A DNA stretch of 64,000 bases, from positions 1-64,000 of the forward strand of contig NZ_JBKBHT010000001.1 of assembly GCF_046297595.1 (NCBI RefSeq), given 5' to 3'. Within the stretch, counting starts at the first letter, position 1. Every line of letters starts with the position of its first letter. The position numbers and the translations under genes are program-made. The DNA comes from Ferrovibrio sp046297595. GTDB taxonomy: Bacteria > Pseudomonadota > Alphaproteobacteria > Ferrovibrionales > Ferrovibrionaceae. The notes below the pieces were generated by a model that saw nothing but the letters and a program-made list of their open reading frames with translations, did no database searches and was not told the origin of the DNA. Positions 6,660-15,688 of this stretch are shown piece by piece.

Positions 6660-7439
6660 CTATTCCCCCAGCAGGAAATCCTTGGCCCGGTTGATCTGCG
6701 CCGCCAGGAACGTCGATCCGCCCTGATCCGGATGGAATTTCTTCATCAGCCGGCGATGCGCGGCGCGGATATCATCGGGGCCGGCACCCGGCTGCAGTCC
6801 GAGGATATCCAGGGCCTGTTCGTGGGTCATCGTCGCGCCGGCACCGGCCGTGCCGGCCGCATCACCCGGATCACCGCGCGCCGCCTTTTCGCGCCAGTCC
6901 TCGCCGACCGTGCGGTCGAGATAGGCTTCCAGCAGAGCGGCGGCCTGGTTGTCGGCCGCCCGACAATCGCGCAGCAGCAGGATCAGGTCTTCGAAAGCCA
7001 GCGACGCCAGCGTGCGACCGGCGAACCGCCCCTGCAGCACTTCGCCATGCATGCGTCCGGTGGCGTGGTCGAGCTGCATGCGCAGCCAGGATGTCTCGAC
7101 CTGCGACTGCTGGCCACCACCAGCGCCGCCTTCGGTTTGTTCATAGCCCGTGCGCGCCTTCTGCCAGCCTGACGCGGCGCCACGCCCGCCGAACAACCCG
7201 CCAAACGGCCGCAGGCCGCGCGGCAGATAACCTAGCGCGGCAGCACCCGCGGCGCCCAGCATCATCGCCACGTCGATGCGGCCACGAACCAGGAAGAACA
7301 CCGCCAGCCCGCCGCAGAGGATCGCGCCGGCATATCGGATGCCTCGTGCCAGCAGGCGCGGATCGGCATTGACGAAGGCCTTGCCGCCCAGCCAGAGCAG
7401 AATGACGCCCACAACACCAAGCGCGAACCACGCCACCAT
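6660..7439 (-). CDS. membrane-anchored DnaJ-domain protein
   Basis: A 259-residue protein with two or three N-terminal hydrophobic segments (about 1-75), a Gly-rich linker, a helical middle, and a C-terminal J domain (about 200-259) carrying the HPD triad at H236-P237-D238 within KKFHPDQGG. The layout resembles the Pam18/TIM14-like type III J-proteins of alphaproteobacteria, which stimulate DnaK at the inner membrane. The start is ATG 7439 or the adjacent GTG 7442; both abut the stop of the VWA gene, so the pair is translationally coupled. Confidence 0.8.
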   Translation of the reverse strand: MVAWFALGVVGVILLWLGGKAFVNADPRLLARGIRYAGAILCGGLAVFFLVRGRIDVAMMLGAAGAAALGYLPRGLRPFGGLFGGRGAASGWQKARTGYEQTEGGAGGGQQSQVETSWLRMQLDHATGRMHGEVLQGRFAGRTLASLAFEDLILLLRDCRAADNQAAALLEAYLDRTVGEDWREKAARGDPGDAAGTAGAGATMTHEQALDILGLQPGAGPDDIRAAHRRLMKKFHPDQGGSTFLAAQINRAKDFLLGE

Positions 7440-7443
7440 CACA

Positions 7444-8169
7444 TCACCGCATCTGGCCGATCAGCAACTGCGCGCTGCCGCCGGACCGTTTGGCATAATC
7501 CTCCAGCGCCCTGATGCCGCCCGCCGCATAAACGGCCACCGCCGAAAGCAGGTCGCGCAGCGTAGCCGCGCTGGAGCGGTCGAAGGCGCAATAGGCACCG
7601 CGGGTCAGGCGCGCCATGTCGCGGAAACAGGCCTGCGCCAGCGGTTCCTGCCCTTCCTGGAAGGCGAAGATCGGCACGCCCATCAGGCCCAGCTCGCCGG
7701 CGCGCCGGGCAACCTCGTCGGAATCTTCCTCCATGCAGTCGCCCACATAGACCAGCGCGTTTATCCTGCCTTCCCGCGCCTCGGCGATGGTGTGGCGCAG
7801 CACACGCTCGATCTGCGTGTAACCTCCCACGCATTCGACCTGCCGCATCAGGCGCAGCAGCGTGCCTGTGTCGGAGACCCAACCCGAAGCACGGCATTCG
7901 CCCTGGCCACGAAAAAAGACCAACTGGATATCGAGCCCGCCGATACCGGCCGTGGCGCGGAACATATCGGCCTGGATATCCTGCGCCTCATCCCAGGTTG
8001 GCCTGCGGCTGGCCGTGGCATCCATGGCGAAAACCAGCCGGCCGCGACCGCCGGACGGCACATCGACGCGGGGACTGAGCGCCACCTGCCGCAGGAAGGC
8101 GTCAACCTCCTGACTGGAGGATTTGGTCGGGACATGCCCCGAATCAGATGCCTTGCGATGACCGTTCAC
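7444..8169 (-). CDS. VWA-domain protein
   Basis: A 241-residue protein from a GTG start; no in-frame ATG upstream fits. The von Willebrand A fold has a MIDAS-like D50-x-T52-x-S54 (FAMDATASR), a GGYTQIERVL segment and YVGDCMEEDSDE in place of the usual third metal motif. The second MIDAS position is Thr and not Ser. There is no signal peptide or membrane span. It is immediately upstream of, and coupled to, the J-domain gene, so a chaperone-linked metal or protein-binding role is likely, as inferred from context. Confidence 0.75.
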   Translation of the reverse strand: MNGHRKASDSGHVPTKSSSQEVDAFLRQVALSPRVDVPSGGRGRLVFAMDATASRRPTWDEAQDIQADMFRATAGIGGLDIQLVFFRGQGECRASGWVSDTGTLLRLMRQVECVGGYTQIERVLRHTIAEAREGRINALVYVGDCMEEDSDEVARRAGELGLMGVPIFAFQEGQEPLAQACFRDMARLTRGAYCAFDRSSAATLRDLLSAVAVYAAGGIRALEDYAKRSGGSAQLLIGQMR

Positions 8170-8282
8170 GCGTTGATCTCTCTGAGACTACACGTCAAAA
8201 TATAGGCAGATCGCGGCCTAATGCCAGAAGGGCTCAATAAAGATCGCCAGCCCCGCATGGCGGGCCGACGATAACGCTGGTC

Positions 8283-8310
8283 TTGTTGGTCGCAATCGTT
8301 ATCCTATCTT
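8283..8310 (+). promoter_or_regulatory. promoter of the TAXI-TRAP operon
   Basis: TTGTTG (8283-8288), a 16-nt spacer and TATCTT (8305-8310) lie 59 bp before the binding-protein ATG. The same 199-bp divergent gap holds the upstream region of the VWA gene, in which I see no further clear element. Confidence 0.4.
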
Positions 8311-8368
8311 GGCAGAAGCGGCAGCAAACCGCCGTTGCGAGGAAACGTTAATAACCGGGAGGACACGC

Positions 8369-9334
8369 ATGATCGCGTCAACATTCAAAGCCCTTGGTCT
8401 GGCAGCCGTGGCGGCCGTCGCTTTTGCGGGCGCGGCTCAGGCCCAGTCGAAATCGCTGACCCTGGGCACCGCCTCGGTGGGCGGCACGTATTTCATCTAT
8501 GGCGGCGTGGTGGCCACCCTGGTGACAGAGAAAACCGGGATCAACGTCTCGACCCAGCAGACCCAGGGCCCGAACCAGAACCTGCTGCTGGTCGACAGCA
8601 AGGCGATCGAACTCGGCATGGTGACTATGGGCGTCGCCCTGCACGGCTGGAACGGCACCGGCTGGGCCAACGGCAAGAAATACCAGAATGCCCGTGCGCT
8701 CTTCCCGATGTACGACACGCCTTTCCATTTCATCACCACCGAGAAGTCCGGGATCAAGTCGGTGGCCGAGATGAACGGCAAGAATGTGGGCGTGGGTCCC
8801 CGCGCCGGCACGCCCGGCACCTACTTCCCGCTGATGTTCGAGGCATTGGGCATCAAGGCCACCATCCGTAACGGCGGCGCTTCCGACATGTCGAGCCAGC
8901 TCGGCGACGGCCTGCTCGATGTCTTCGCCTTCGCGGCGGGCGTGCCGATCTCGGCCTTCTCCGAACTGGAAGCCCAGCGTCCGGTGAAGTTCATCACCTT
9001 CACCGACGCCCAGCTCAAGACCCTGCAGGAGAAGATTCCGGAGCTGTCCCCGTCGGTGATTCCGAAGGGCACCTACCGGACCCTGACCGAGGACCACAAG
9101 ACCCTCGGCCTGTACAACTTCGCGATTGCACACAAGGACCTGTCGGATGACGATGCCTACAAGATCGTCAAGGCGGTGATGGACAACAACGACGCCATGG
9201 TGAAGGGCCACTCGGCCGCCAAGGAAACCATTGCCAAGAATGCCGACAAGAACACCTTCCTGCCCTTCCATCCGGGTGCGGTGAAGTACTTCAAGGAAAA
9301 GGGCATCGCCCTCAACCCGAAGACCATGATGTAA
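8369..9334 (+). CDS. TAXI family TRAP transporter solute-binding protein
   Basis: A 321-residue periplasmic binding protein. A signal peptide covers residues 1-25 (cut after AQA). The mature N-terminus, SLTLGTASVGGTYFIYGG, is the TAXI (TRAP-associated extracytoplasmic immunogenic) signature, and VGPRAGTPGTYFPLMF and FAAGVPISA follow at expected places. TAXI proteins bind small carboxylates such as glutamate or 2-oxoglutarate; the ligand here is unknown. ATG 8369 has GGGAGGA upstream, which rules out an in-frame start 60 bp earlier. The fused TRAP permease follows after a hairpin. Confidence 0.93.
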   Translation: MIASTFKALGLAAVAAVAFAGAAQAQSKSLTLGTASVGGTYFIYGGVVATLVTEKTGINVSTQQTQGPNQNLLLVDSKAIELGMVTMGVALHGWNGTGWANGKKYQNARALFPMYDTPFHFITTEKSGIKSVAEMNGKNVGVGPRAGTPGTYFPLMFEALGIKATIRNGGASDMSSQLGDGLLDVFAFAAGVPISAFSELEAQRPVKFITFTDAQLKTLQEKIPELSPSVIPKGTYRTLTEDHKTLGLYNFAIAHKDLSDDDAYKIVKAVMDNNDAMVKGHSAAKETIAKNADKNTFLPFHPGAVKYFKEKGIALNPKTMM

Positions 9335-9371
9335 GCGCCAGTCGCGCTATCGGCTGATATTTGCCGGCCAT

Positions 9372-9406
9372 CCCCTGCCCGCCTATCGACGGGCAGGGGA
9401 TTTTGT
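9372..9406 (+). terminator. hairpin between TAXI binding protein and TRAP permease
   Basis: A perfect 10-bp stem, CCCCTGCCCG (9372-9381) with CGGGCAGGGG (9390-9399), has an 8-nt loop and is followed by ATTTTGTT. Inside a transporter operon such an element usually makes a partial terminator, leaving the binding protein in excess over the permease. Confidence 0.75.
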
Positions 9407-9464
9407 TATGAATGGCGTGTCGTACCGGACACAGAGCCGGATGCCGCGCCGGGGAGGCTAAGAA

Positions 9465-11393
9465 ATGACCGTCAAGACCAACGCCCAGGATCCGGGCGCC
9501 AAGACTGCCGAGAAAATTCAGGAACAGGCCGAAATCGGCGGCAATGTTCGCATCCTGCGAGGCTGGGAAACCCAGCTTCTATTCTGGAGTTGCGTGGTCT
9601 TCACTGTTTTCCATCTGGCGGTCCTCAACCTTTACCCGATCGACCCCTGGCTGTTCCGCAGCGTCCACGTCTCCTTCGGGTCGGCCATCGGTTTTCTGAT
9701 GTTCTCGGCGGCGTCGCGCCCGCGTCGTGCCGGCGTGCCCTGGTATGACTGGATCCTGATCGCGGTCAGCATCGCCTGCTTCGTCTATATCTACGACAAT
9801 CTCGACGGCCTGCTGTTTCGCGCCGGTGCCGCGCCTACCCAGTGGGACATGGTGATCGGCATCGCCGGCACGCTGCTAATCCTCGAGATCACCCGCCGCA
9901 GCGCCGGTCTGGCCCTGCCGATCATCGCGGGCATCTTCCTGCTCTATTGCGTGGTCGGCCCCTGGATGCCCGGCGTGCTTTATCACAAGGGTATCCGGAT
10001 CGATCACCTGTTCTCGTTCATCTATTCGATGGAAGGTGTGTTCGGCCCCACGACAGCGGTTTCCTCCACCTACATCATCCTGTTCATCGCTTTTGCCGGT
10101 TTCCTGCAGGTCTCAAAGATCGGCGACTATTTCGTCAACTTCTCCTTCTCGCTCGCCGGCCAGGCGCGCGGCGGCCCGGCCAAGGTGGCGGTACTGTCCA
10201 GCGCGCTGATGGGCACGATCAATGGCACCTCGGCCGGCAACGTGGCCGCCACGGGCACCTTCACCATCCCGATGATGAAGAAGGTCGGGTACCCGCCGCG
10301 CAGCGCGGGCGCCATCGAGGCGGCGGCTTCCACCGGCGGCCAAATCATGCCGCCGGTGATGGGGGCTGGCGCCTTCATCATGGCCGAGATCACGGGCATC
10401 CCCTACACGGAGCTGATGATCGCGGCCGTGTTGCCGGCCATCCTGTATTTCCTCGCGGTCTATTTCATGGTCGACAACGAGGCCAAGCGCATGAACATGC
10501 GCGGACTGCCGCGCTCCGAGTTGCCGCAGTTCAACGTGATGATCCGCCGGGTATTCCTGTTCATCCCGCTGGTGGTTCTGATCACGGGTCTGGTTTCGGG
10601 CTATTCGGTGATTCGCTCCGGCACGCTTGGCATGGTCACCGCGCTGGTGGTCAGCTGGATACTGCCCGACACCCGGATGGGGCCGCGCGCGGTTCTTGAA
10701 GCTTTGCATCTGGGTGCAAAAGGCACCATTCAGCTGATCGCGGTGTGCGCCTGTGCCGGCATCATCGTCGGGGTGATTGGCCTGACCGGCATTGGCCTGC
10801 GTTTCTCATCCATGATCCTGGCGATTGCCGGCGAGAGCCAGCTTTTTGCCCTGATCTTTGCCATGATCATCGCGATCATCCTGGGCATGGGCATGCCAAC
10901 CACGGCGGCCTATGCCGTGGCGGCATCGGTGGTGGCACCAGGCCTGATCAAGCTGGGCATCTCACCCCTGGTAGCCCACATGTTCGTGTTCTACTACGCG
11001 GTGATCTCGGCCATCACACCGCCGGTGGCGCTGGCCGGTTATGCCGGCGCGGCGATTGCCGGCAGCGACCCGATGAAAACCTCCGTCACGTCGTTCGTCT
11101 ATGGCATGGCGGCGTTCATCGTGCCGTTCATGTTCTTCTACAGCCCGGCCCTGCTCGCCCAGGGCGACTGGACCCAGGTGGCGCATTACGGCGCCACCGC
11201 CTGTATCGGCGTCTACCTGCTGGCCGGCGCGTTGCAGGCCTGGTATTTCGGCCCGATCAGTGTGCCGCTCCGGATCGTGCTGTTCGCCGGTTCGTTGCTA
11301 CTCATCTATGGCGGCCTCGCCACCGACGTGGCCGGCCTGGCCATCGCCATGCTGCTGGCGATCTGGCAATACAGCCGCCGCAAGGTCCGCTAG
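9465..11393 (+). CDS. TRAP transporter permease, fused small and large subunits (4TM/12TM)
   Basis: A 642-residue inner-membrane protein. After a 35-residue hydrophilic start come about four helices equivalent to the DctQ subunit, then the 12-helix DctM-type part with the re-entrant motifs GTINGTSAGNVAATG and MGMPTTAAYAVAA and the ITPPVALAGYAGAAIAG segment. Fused permeases are the standard partner of TAXI binding proteins and use a sodium or proton gradient. GGGGAGG precedes the ATG at 9465. A strong terminator follows, so the operon contains just two genes. Confidence 0.93.
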   Translation: MTVKTNAQDPGAKTAEKIQEQAEIGGNVRILRGWETQLLFWSCVVFTVFHLAVLNLYPIDPWLFRSVHVSFGSAIGFLMFSAASRPRRAGVPWYDWILIAVSIACFVYIYDNLDGLLFRAGAAPTQWDMVIGIAGTLLILEITRRSAGLALPIIAGIFLLYCVVGPWMPGVLYHKGIRIDHLFSFIYSMEGVFGPTTAVSSTYIILFIAFAGFLQVSKIGDYFVNFSFSLAGQARGGPAKVAVLSSALMGTINGTSAGNVAATGTFTIPMMKKVGYPPRSAGAIEAAASTGGQIMPPVMGAGAFIMAEITGIPYTELMIAAVLPAILYFLAVYFMVDNEAKRMNMRGLPRSELPQFNVMIRRVFLFIPLVVLITGLVSGYSVIRSGTLGMVTALVVSWILPDTRMGPRAVLEALHLGAKGTIQLIAVCACAGIIVGVIGLTGIGLRFSSMILAIAGESQLFALIFAMIIAIILGMGMPTTAAYAVAASVVAPGLIKLGISPLVAHMFVFYYAVISAITPPVALAGYAGAAIAGSDPMKTSVTSFVYGMAAFIVPFMFFYSPALLAQGDWTQVAHYGATACIGVYLLAGALQAWYFGPISVPLRIVLFAGSLLLIYGGLATDVAGLAIAMLLAIWQYSRRKVR

Positions 11394-11415
11394 TTCAGCA
11401 GCCCTTAGCCATGAA

Positions 11416-11445
11416 ACGCCGCCGGCAAAACCGGCGGCGTTTTTC
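11416..11445 (+). terminator. intrinsic terminator of the TRAP operon
   Basis: A perfect 10-bp stem, ACGCCGCCGG (11416-11425) with CCGGCGGCGT (11431-11440), has a CAAAA loop and is followed by TTTTTCTT. It also separates the convergent mipZ, for which it may act in the reverse direction more weakly. Confidence 0.9.
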
Positions 11446-11459
11446 TTGGCGCGGATTAC

Positions 11460-12287
11460 TCAGTCTTCCGTGATCAGGTTCAGCCCCAGCAGCAGGTTAC
11501 GAACCTCCTGCCGTGCAGCCGCCTGCGCCATGTTCAGGCCGCCGGTACCGCCCGAAAGTCCAGTGCGGTCGAGGTCCATCAGGGTGAGGCCCGAGAGGAA
11601 CAATTCGCGGAAGATCACCCGCTCCGATAATCCCGGCAGGAAGCGGAATCCGATCCGCTTCTGCAGGGCTTCAAGTACCTGCCCGACATTGCGCTTGTTG
11701 CGTGCATCGAGATGCGACAGGCGATTGCGGATCACCACCCAGTCCACGGTCTGGCGGTCGCGGGCGAAACGCTGCTTGCGCTGTTCCCACACCATGACGG
11801 CGTAGCGGCTGGGCTTGAGCACTTTCAGCGTATCCGGATCGACGCTGGCCAGCAGGTCGAGATCGATGAAGCTGTCATTCACCGGCGTGACCAGCAGATC
11901 GGCATAGGAGTGGCCGACGCGCGACAGGTTGGTGTCGCTACCCGGGCAGTCGATCAGAATGAAATCGTGTCGCTGCGACAGGTCGGCGATGGCCGCTGCA
12001 AGTCGCGTGGCCTCGTCGGCCTCGGCCTCGGGTTTCAGCGGGTTGTCGCTTTCGCCAACAACCACATGCTCGGGCATGGCGAGATTCAGGCCGTGACGGG
12101 CAACGAAAGCCGCGCGATTCTCCAGATAACGGCTCAGCGTGCGTTGCTTGGCATCCAGATCGATGGCCGCGATCCGCCCGCCCTCCAGCAGCAGGGCGAT
12201 AAGAATGTGCATCGCCGTGGTGAATTTTCCCGAACCGCCTTTTTCGTTGCCGACAACGATGATGCGCGCCCGCGCCTGAGCGTCCAT
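11460..12287 (-). CDS. mipZ: division-plane positioning ATPase MipZ (Walker A variant)
   Basis: A 275-residue ParA/MinD-type ATPase. MipZ forms a gradient from the ParB-bound origins and inhibits FtsZ away from midcell in alphaproteobacteria. Homology is clear throughout: VVGNEKGGSGK, DLDAKQRTLSRYLENR, FILIDCPGSD, VNDSFIDLDLL, VWEQRKQR, DWVVIRNRLSHLDARN and PGLSERVIFRELF. The deviant Walker A lysine K16 and catalytic K21 are present, but the residue after K21, which is Ser or Thr in P-loops and binds Mg, is Phe22 (TTC, 12224-12222), followed by Thr-Thr. It lies 30 nt downstream of the DUF1489 gene. Confidence 0.92.
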   Translation of the reverse strand: MDAQARARIIVVGNEKGGSGKFTTAMHILIALLLEGGRIAAIDLDAKQRTLSRYLENRAAFVARHGLNLAMPEHVVVGESDNPLKPEAEADEATRLAAAIADLSQRHDFILIDCPGSDTNLSRVGHSYADLLVTPVNDSFIDLDLLASVDPDTLKVLKPSRYAVMVWEQRKQRFARDRQTVDWVVIRNRLSHLDARNKRNVGQVLEALQKRIGFRFLPGLSERVIFRELFLSGLTLMDLDRTGLSGGTGGLNMAQAAARQEVRNLLLGLNLITED

Positions 12288-12317
12288 GATACCCCCGGAA
12301 TCAGATGACGCTTGGTA

Positions 12318-12755
12318 TTACAGCAGGCCGAGGTCGCGCAACTGCGCCGCCATCTCGGGCGGCATCTCGGCCGCGCCCTTGCCCAGATCGGCCAGGTCGG
12401 GCGGGGCATCCTCGGCTTCCAGATAGCGCCAGCCCTGATGCGGCCGGCGCGGCTGCGGCACCACCGGAATCAGCTCGCACTTCATCACGATGCCGCAATG
12501 CGGGCCTTTGTTCTCCAGCACGGCTTCTTCCAGCCGCACGATGGGGCAGCGCACCGCGATATAGCCCTTCACGATCCAGTAAAGCGAACCGCCGGCCAGA
12601 ACTTCCTCTGACCGCTTGGGCATGTGCCGGGTGTAATGCGTGAAGGTCTTGCCCTGTTTGCGGCGGATTTTGATGCGCTCGCGGAAATGCTCGACGCTTT
12701 CGATGCCGACCGCGATCTTGAGCAGGTGTACCGGCTGGGGCCGTTTCACAGGCAT
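12318..12755 (-). CDS. DUF1489 family protein
   Basis: A 145-residue cytosolic protein with the alphaproteobacterial DUF1489 pattern: an early LLKIAVGIESVE, then THYTRHMPKRSEEVLAGGSLYWIVKGYI and RCPIVRLE. No biochemical function is established for the family. Its start overlaps the end of the HMG-CoA lyase gene by 10 nt, making it the last gene of the leucine-degradation transcription unit, although that may reflect proximity more than a shared role. Confidence 0.85.
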   Translation of the reverse strand: MPVKRPQPVHLLKIAVGIESVEHFRERIKIRRKQGKTFTHYTRHMPKRSEEVLAGGSLYWIVKGYIAVRCPIVRLEEAVLENKGPHCGIVMKCELIPVVPQPRRPHQGWRYLEAEDAPPDLADLGKGAAEMPPEMAAQLRDLGLL

Positions 12756-13651
12756 TTCGATTTCAGCGCGCGGGCCACGCGCGAGACCGGCGGCCGGCCG
12801 AGCCGGTCAGAGATCCACCACGCGGTCTGCACCAGCTTCTTCAGGTCAACGCCGGTCTCTATGCCCATGCCATCCAGCATGTAGACCAGATCCTCGGTCG
12901 CCACGTTGCCGGTGGCGCCCGGCGCATAGGGACAGCCGCCCAGTCCCGCCACCGAGGCATCGTGCCGCGCCACGCCGCATTCCAGTGCTGCCAGCGTATT
13001 GGCCAGGGCCTGGCCGTAGGTATCGTGGAAATGGCCGCCCAGCACCTCAAGCGGCACCTGCGCGGCACAGGCCTCGATCATGGCCTTCACCTTGCCGGGT
13101 GTTCCCACACCGATGGTGTCGCCCAGGCCGATATCGTCGCAGCCCAGATCGTGCATCATCTTCACGACCTTGGCGGTCTGCTGCGGCGCGATGGCACCCT
13201 CGAAGGGGCAGCCGACCACCACCGAAACGAAGCCGCGCACCTTAACGCCGTCGCGTTTGGCGGCTTCCACCACCGGCCGGAAACGCTCGATGCTTTCGGC
13301 AACGCTGCAATTGATGTTCTTCTGCGAAAAGCTTTCGCTGGCGGCCGCGAAAATGCCCACCGCCTCGGCGCCGGCCGCCCGCGCGCCTTCATAGCCCTTC
13401 ATGTTGGGCGTCAGCACCTGATAAGTGACGCCCGGGCGGCGCTTCAGTTGCGCCATCACCTCGTTATGGTCACCCATCTGCGGCACCCATTTGGGCGAGA
13501 CGAAGCTGGTGGCCTCGATATGGGTCAGGCCGCAATCGGCCAGACGGTCGATCAGTTCGACCTTCACCTCGGTCGGCACCACGCCCGGTTCGTTCTGCAG
13601 GCCATCGCGCGGCCCGGCTTCCCAAAGCGTGATCCGCTGCGGCATTGCCAT
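12746..13651 (-). CDS. liuE: hydroxymethylglutaryl-CoA lyase
   Basis: A 301-residue TIM-barrel lyase that cleaves HMG-CoA into acetyl-CoA and acetoacetate, the last step of leucine breakdown. Visible motifs are EAGPRDGLQNE at the N-terminus (catalytic Arg-Asp), the metal-binding GGHFHDTYGQALAN, and the signature loop GLGGCPYAPGATGN with C240 as the active-site cysteine. ATG 13651 lies 4 nt after the biotin carboxylase stop, and ATG 13645 is an equally possible start. It is fourth in the liuB-liuC-mccA-HMGL-DUF1489 unit. Confidence 0.92.
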   Translation of the reverse strand: MAMPQRITLWEAGPRDGLQNEPGVVPTEVKVELIDRLADCGLTHIEATSFVSPKWVPQMGDHNEVMAQLKRRPGVTYQVLTPNMKGYEGARAAGAEAVGIFAAASESFSQKNINCSVAESIERFRPVVEAAKRDGVKVRGFVSVVVGCPFEGAIAPQQTAKVVKMMHDLGCDDIGLGDTIGVGTPGKVKAMIEACAAQVPLEVLGGHFHDTYGQALANTLAALECGVARHDASVAGLGGCPYAPGATGNVATEDLVYMLDGMGIETGVDLKKLVQTAWWISDRLGRPPVSRVARALKSKCL

Positions 13652-13655
13652 GGCT

Positions 13656-15674
13656 TCAGTCCTCGGTTTCCAGATGCAGCAGCACGGCGCCCTCGGGCAC
13701 CTGATCGCCGGCCCGGAAGGGCAACTTGGCAACCGTGCCGCGCGCGGGTGCGCTGATCGTGTGTTCCATCTTCATGGCTTCCAGGATCAGCAGCGGCTGG
13801 CCCTTATCTACCTTCGCGCCCTCGGCCACCAACACCTGCACGATCTTGCCCGGCATCGGCGCGGTGAGCTGGCCACCGCCGCCCTCCTCCGCGTCGCCGG
13901 CGGCGCGCGGATCGACGATGGTCAGGCGGTGACTCTCGCCCGGCAGCAGCACGACGACATCATCGTTCTGCCGCACAATCCCGACACGGATACGACGCCC
14001 TTCGATCACGGCATCCAGCCCGCCGTCACCATCCAGGCTGCCCTGCACGACCAGGGCGCTTTCCGGCCCATGCACGCGCAGATCGCCATCGGCCAGATAC
14101 TCGATGCGGCAATGAATGTCGGACTCGCGTTCACGCAGAATCAGTTCGTCCCAGCCCTGGTCGTTCATGCGCCAGCCATTCACGGCAGACCAGGGCGACC
14201 AGGGGTCGCCGCTCTGGGCCGATTGCCGCGCTACCGCCTCGCGACGTTCCAGCGTCACGGCCAGGGCGACCAGCGCCAGGATCATGGTGCTGGCCGGCTG
14301 CGGCGTCGGGATCAGGTCGGCGCGGAAACGCTCGATGAAGCCGGTATCGAGGTCGCCAGCCATGAAGGCCGGGTGGCCGGCCAGGGCGATCAGGAAAGCG
14401 GTATTGGTGGCCACACCGGCCACCTGGTACTCCGCCAGCGCCTGGCGCATGCGGCGCAGGGCAGAAAGTCGATCTCGATCCCACACGATCAGCTTGGCGA
14501 TCATCGGGTCGTAATAGGGTGTGACGGCATCTCCTTCGCGCACGCCGGTATCGACGCGGACATGCGCGTCTTCCGCCGGCGGCCGCAGGCGATGCAGCGT
14601 ACCGACTGAGGGCAGGAAGTTCTTCTGCGGATCTTCGGCGTAGATGCGCGCCTCGACGGCATGACCGTCGATGGCGAGATCCTTCTGGGTCAGCGGCAGG
14701 CGCTCGCCGGAGGCCACGCGCAGCTGCCATTCCACCAGGTCCTGCCCGGTGATCATTTCGGTGACCGGATGCTCCACCTGCAGGCGGGTATTCATTTCCA
14801 TGAAATAGAAACGGTCCGGCTTCAGGCCCTCGGAAACATCGGCGATGAATTCCACCGTGCCGGCGCCGACATAGCCGATTGCCTTGGCGGCCGCCACCGC
14901 CGCCTCGCCCATCGCGGCGCGCATGGCCGGCGGCATGTCGGGGGCCGGGGCTTCCTCCAGCACCTTCTGGTGGCGACGCTGCACCGAGCAGTCGCGTTCG
15001 AACAGATGCACGGCATTGCCATGGCCGTCGGCAAAGACCTGGATTTCGATGTGCCGCGGCTTAACCAGATATTTTTCCAGCAGCACCTTGTCGTCGCCGA
15101 AGGCATTGGCGGCTTCGCGCTGCGCGCCGGCCAGGGCGGCCGCAAAATCCTTGGGCGTATCCACGCGGCGCATGCCCTTGCCGCCGCCACCGGCCACAGC
15201 CTTGATCAGCACGGGATAGCCGATGCGCTCGGCTTCCTTAGCCAGCAGGTCGGGCGACTGGTCGTCGCCGTGATACCCCGGCACCACCGGCACCCTGGCC
15301 TTTTCCATCAGCGCCTTCGCCGCGCCTTTCAGCCCCATGGCCTCGATAGCGGCGGGCGGCGGGCCGATGAAGACCAGCCCGGCTTCGGCACAGGCCCTGG
15401 CAAAGCCGGCATTCTCAGACAGGAAACCATAACCGGGATGGATCGCCTGGGCACCGGTGAGCTTTGCCGCATTGATGACGCGCTCGGCCACCAGATAGCT
15501 GTCGCGCACGGCAGCGCCGCCGATATGCACGGCCTCATCGGCCATGGCGACATGGCGTGCCCTGGCATCGGCATCGGAATAGACGGCCACGGTGGCCACG
15601 CCCAGCCGCTTGGCGGTGCGGATGACCCGGCAGGCGATCTCGCCGCGATTGGCGATCAGGATCTTGCGGAACAC
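13656..15674 (-). CDS. liuD: methylcrotonoyl-CoA carboxylase, biotin-carrying alpha subunit
   Basis: A 672-residue protein starting at GTG. The biotin carboxylase part (1 to about 450) opens with FRKILIANRGEIACRVIRTA and carries the Gly-rich ATP loop KAVAGGGGKGM and the EMNTRLQVEHPVTE active site. A BT-type linker follows. The C-terminal biotinyl domain has the EAMKMEH motif with K635 as the biotinylation site. Together with the beta subunit encoded two genes upstream it carboxylates 3-methylcrotonyl-CoA. Acyl-CoA carboxylases for other substrates look similar, and the liu context decides the call. Confidence 0.9.
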   Translation of the reverse strand: MFRKILIANRGEIACRVIRTAKRLGVATVAVYSDADARARHVAMADEAVHIGGAAVRDSYLVAERVINAAKLTGAQAIHPGYGFLSENAGFARACAEAGLVFIGPPPAAIEAMGLKGAAKALMEKARVPVVPGYHGDDQSPDLLAKEAERIGYPVLIKAVAGGGGKGMRRVDTPKDFAAALAGAQREAANAFGDDKVLLEKYLVKPRHIEIQVFADGHGNAVHLFERDCSVQRRHQKVLEEAPAPDMPPAMRAAMGEAAVAAAKAIGYVGAGTVEFIADVSEGLKPDRFYFMEMNTRLQVEHPVTEMITGQDLVEWQLRVASGERLPLTQKDLAIDGHAVEARIYAEDPQKNFLPSVGTLHRLRPPAEDAHVRVDTGVREGDAVTPYYDPMIAKLIVWDRDRLSALRRMRQALAEYQVAGVATNTAFLIALAGHPAFMAGDLDTGFIERFRADLIPTPQPASTMILALVALAVTLERREAVARQSAQSGDPWSPWSAVNGWRMNDQGWDELILRERESDIHCRIEYLADGDLRVHGPESALVVQGSLDGDGGLDAVIEGRRIRVGIVRQNDDVVVLLPGESHRLTIVDPRAAGDAEEGGGGQLTAPMPGKIVQVLVAEGAKVDKGQPLLILEAMKMEHTISAPARGTVAKLPFRAGDQVPEGAVLLHLETED

Positions 15675-15688
15675 GCGCTCAACTCCAC

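Noticed and set aside
8170..8282. FNR-like dyad TTGAT...GTCAA in the VWA/TAXI gap
   Set aside because: The half-sites are 16 nt apart instead of 4, so it does not match the consensus.
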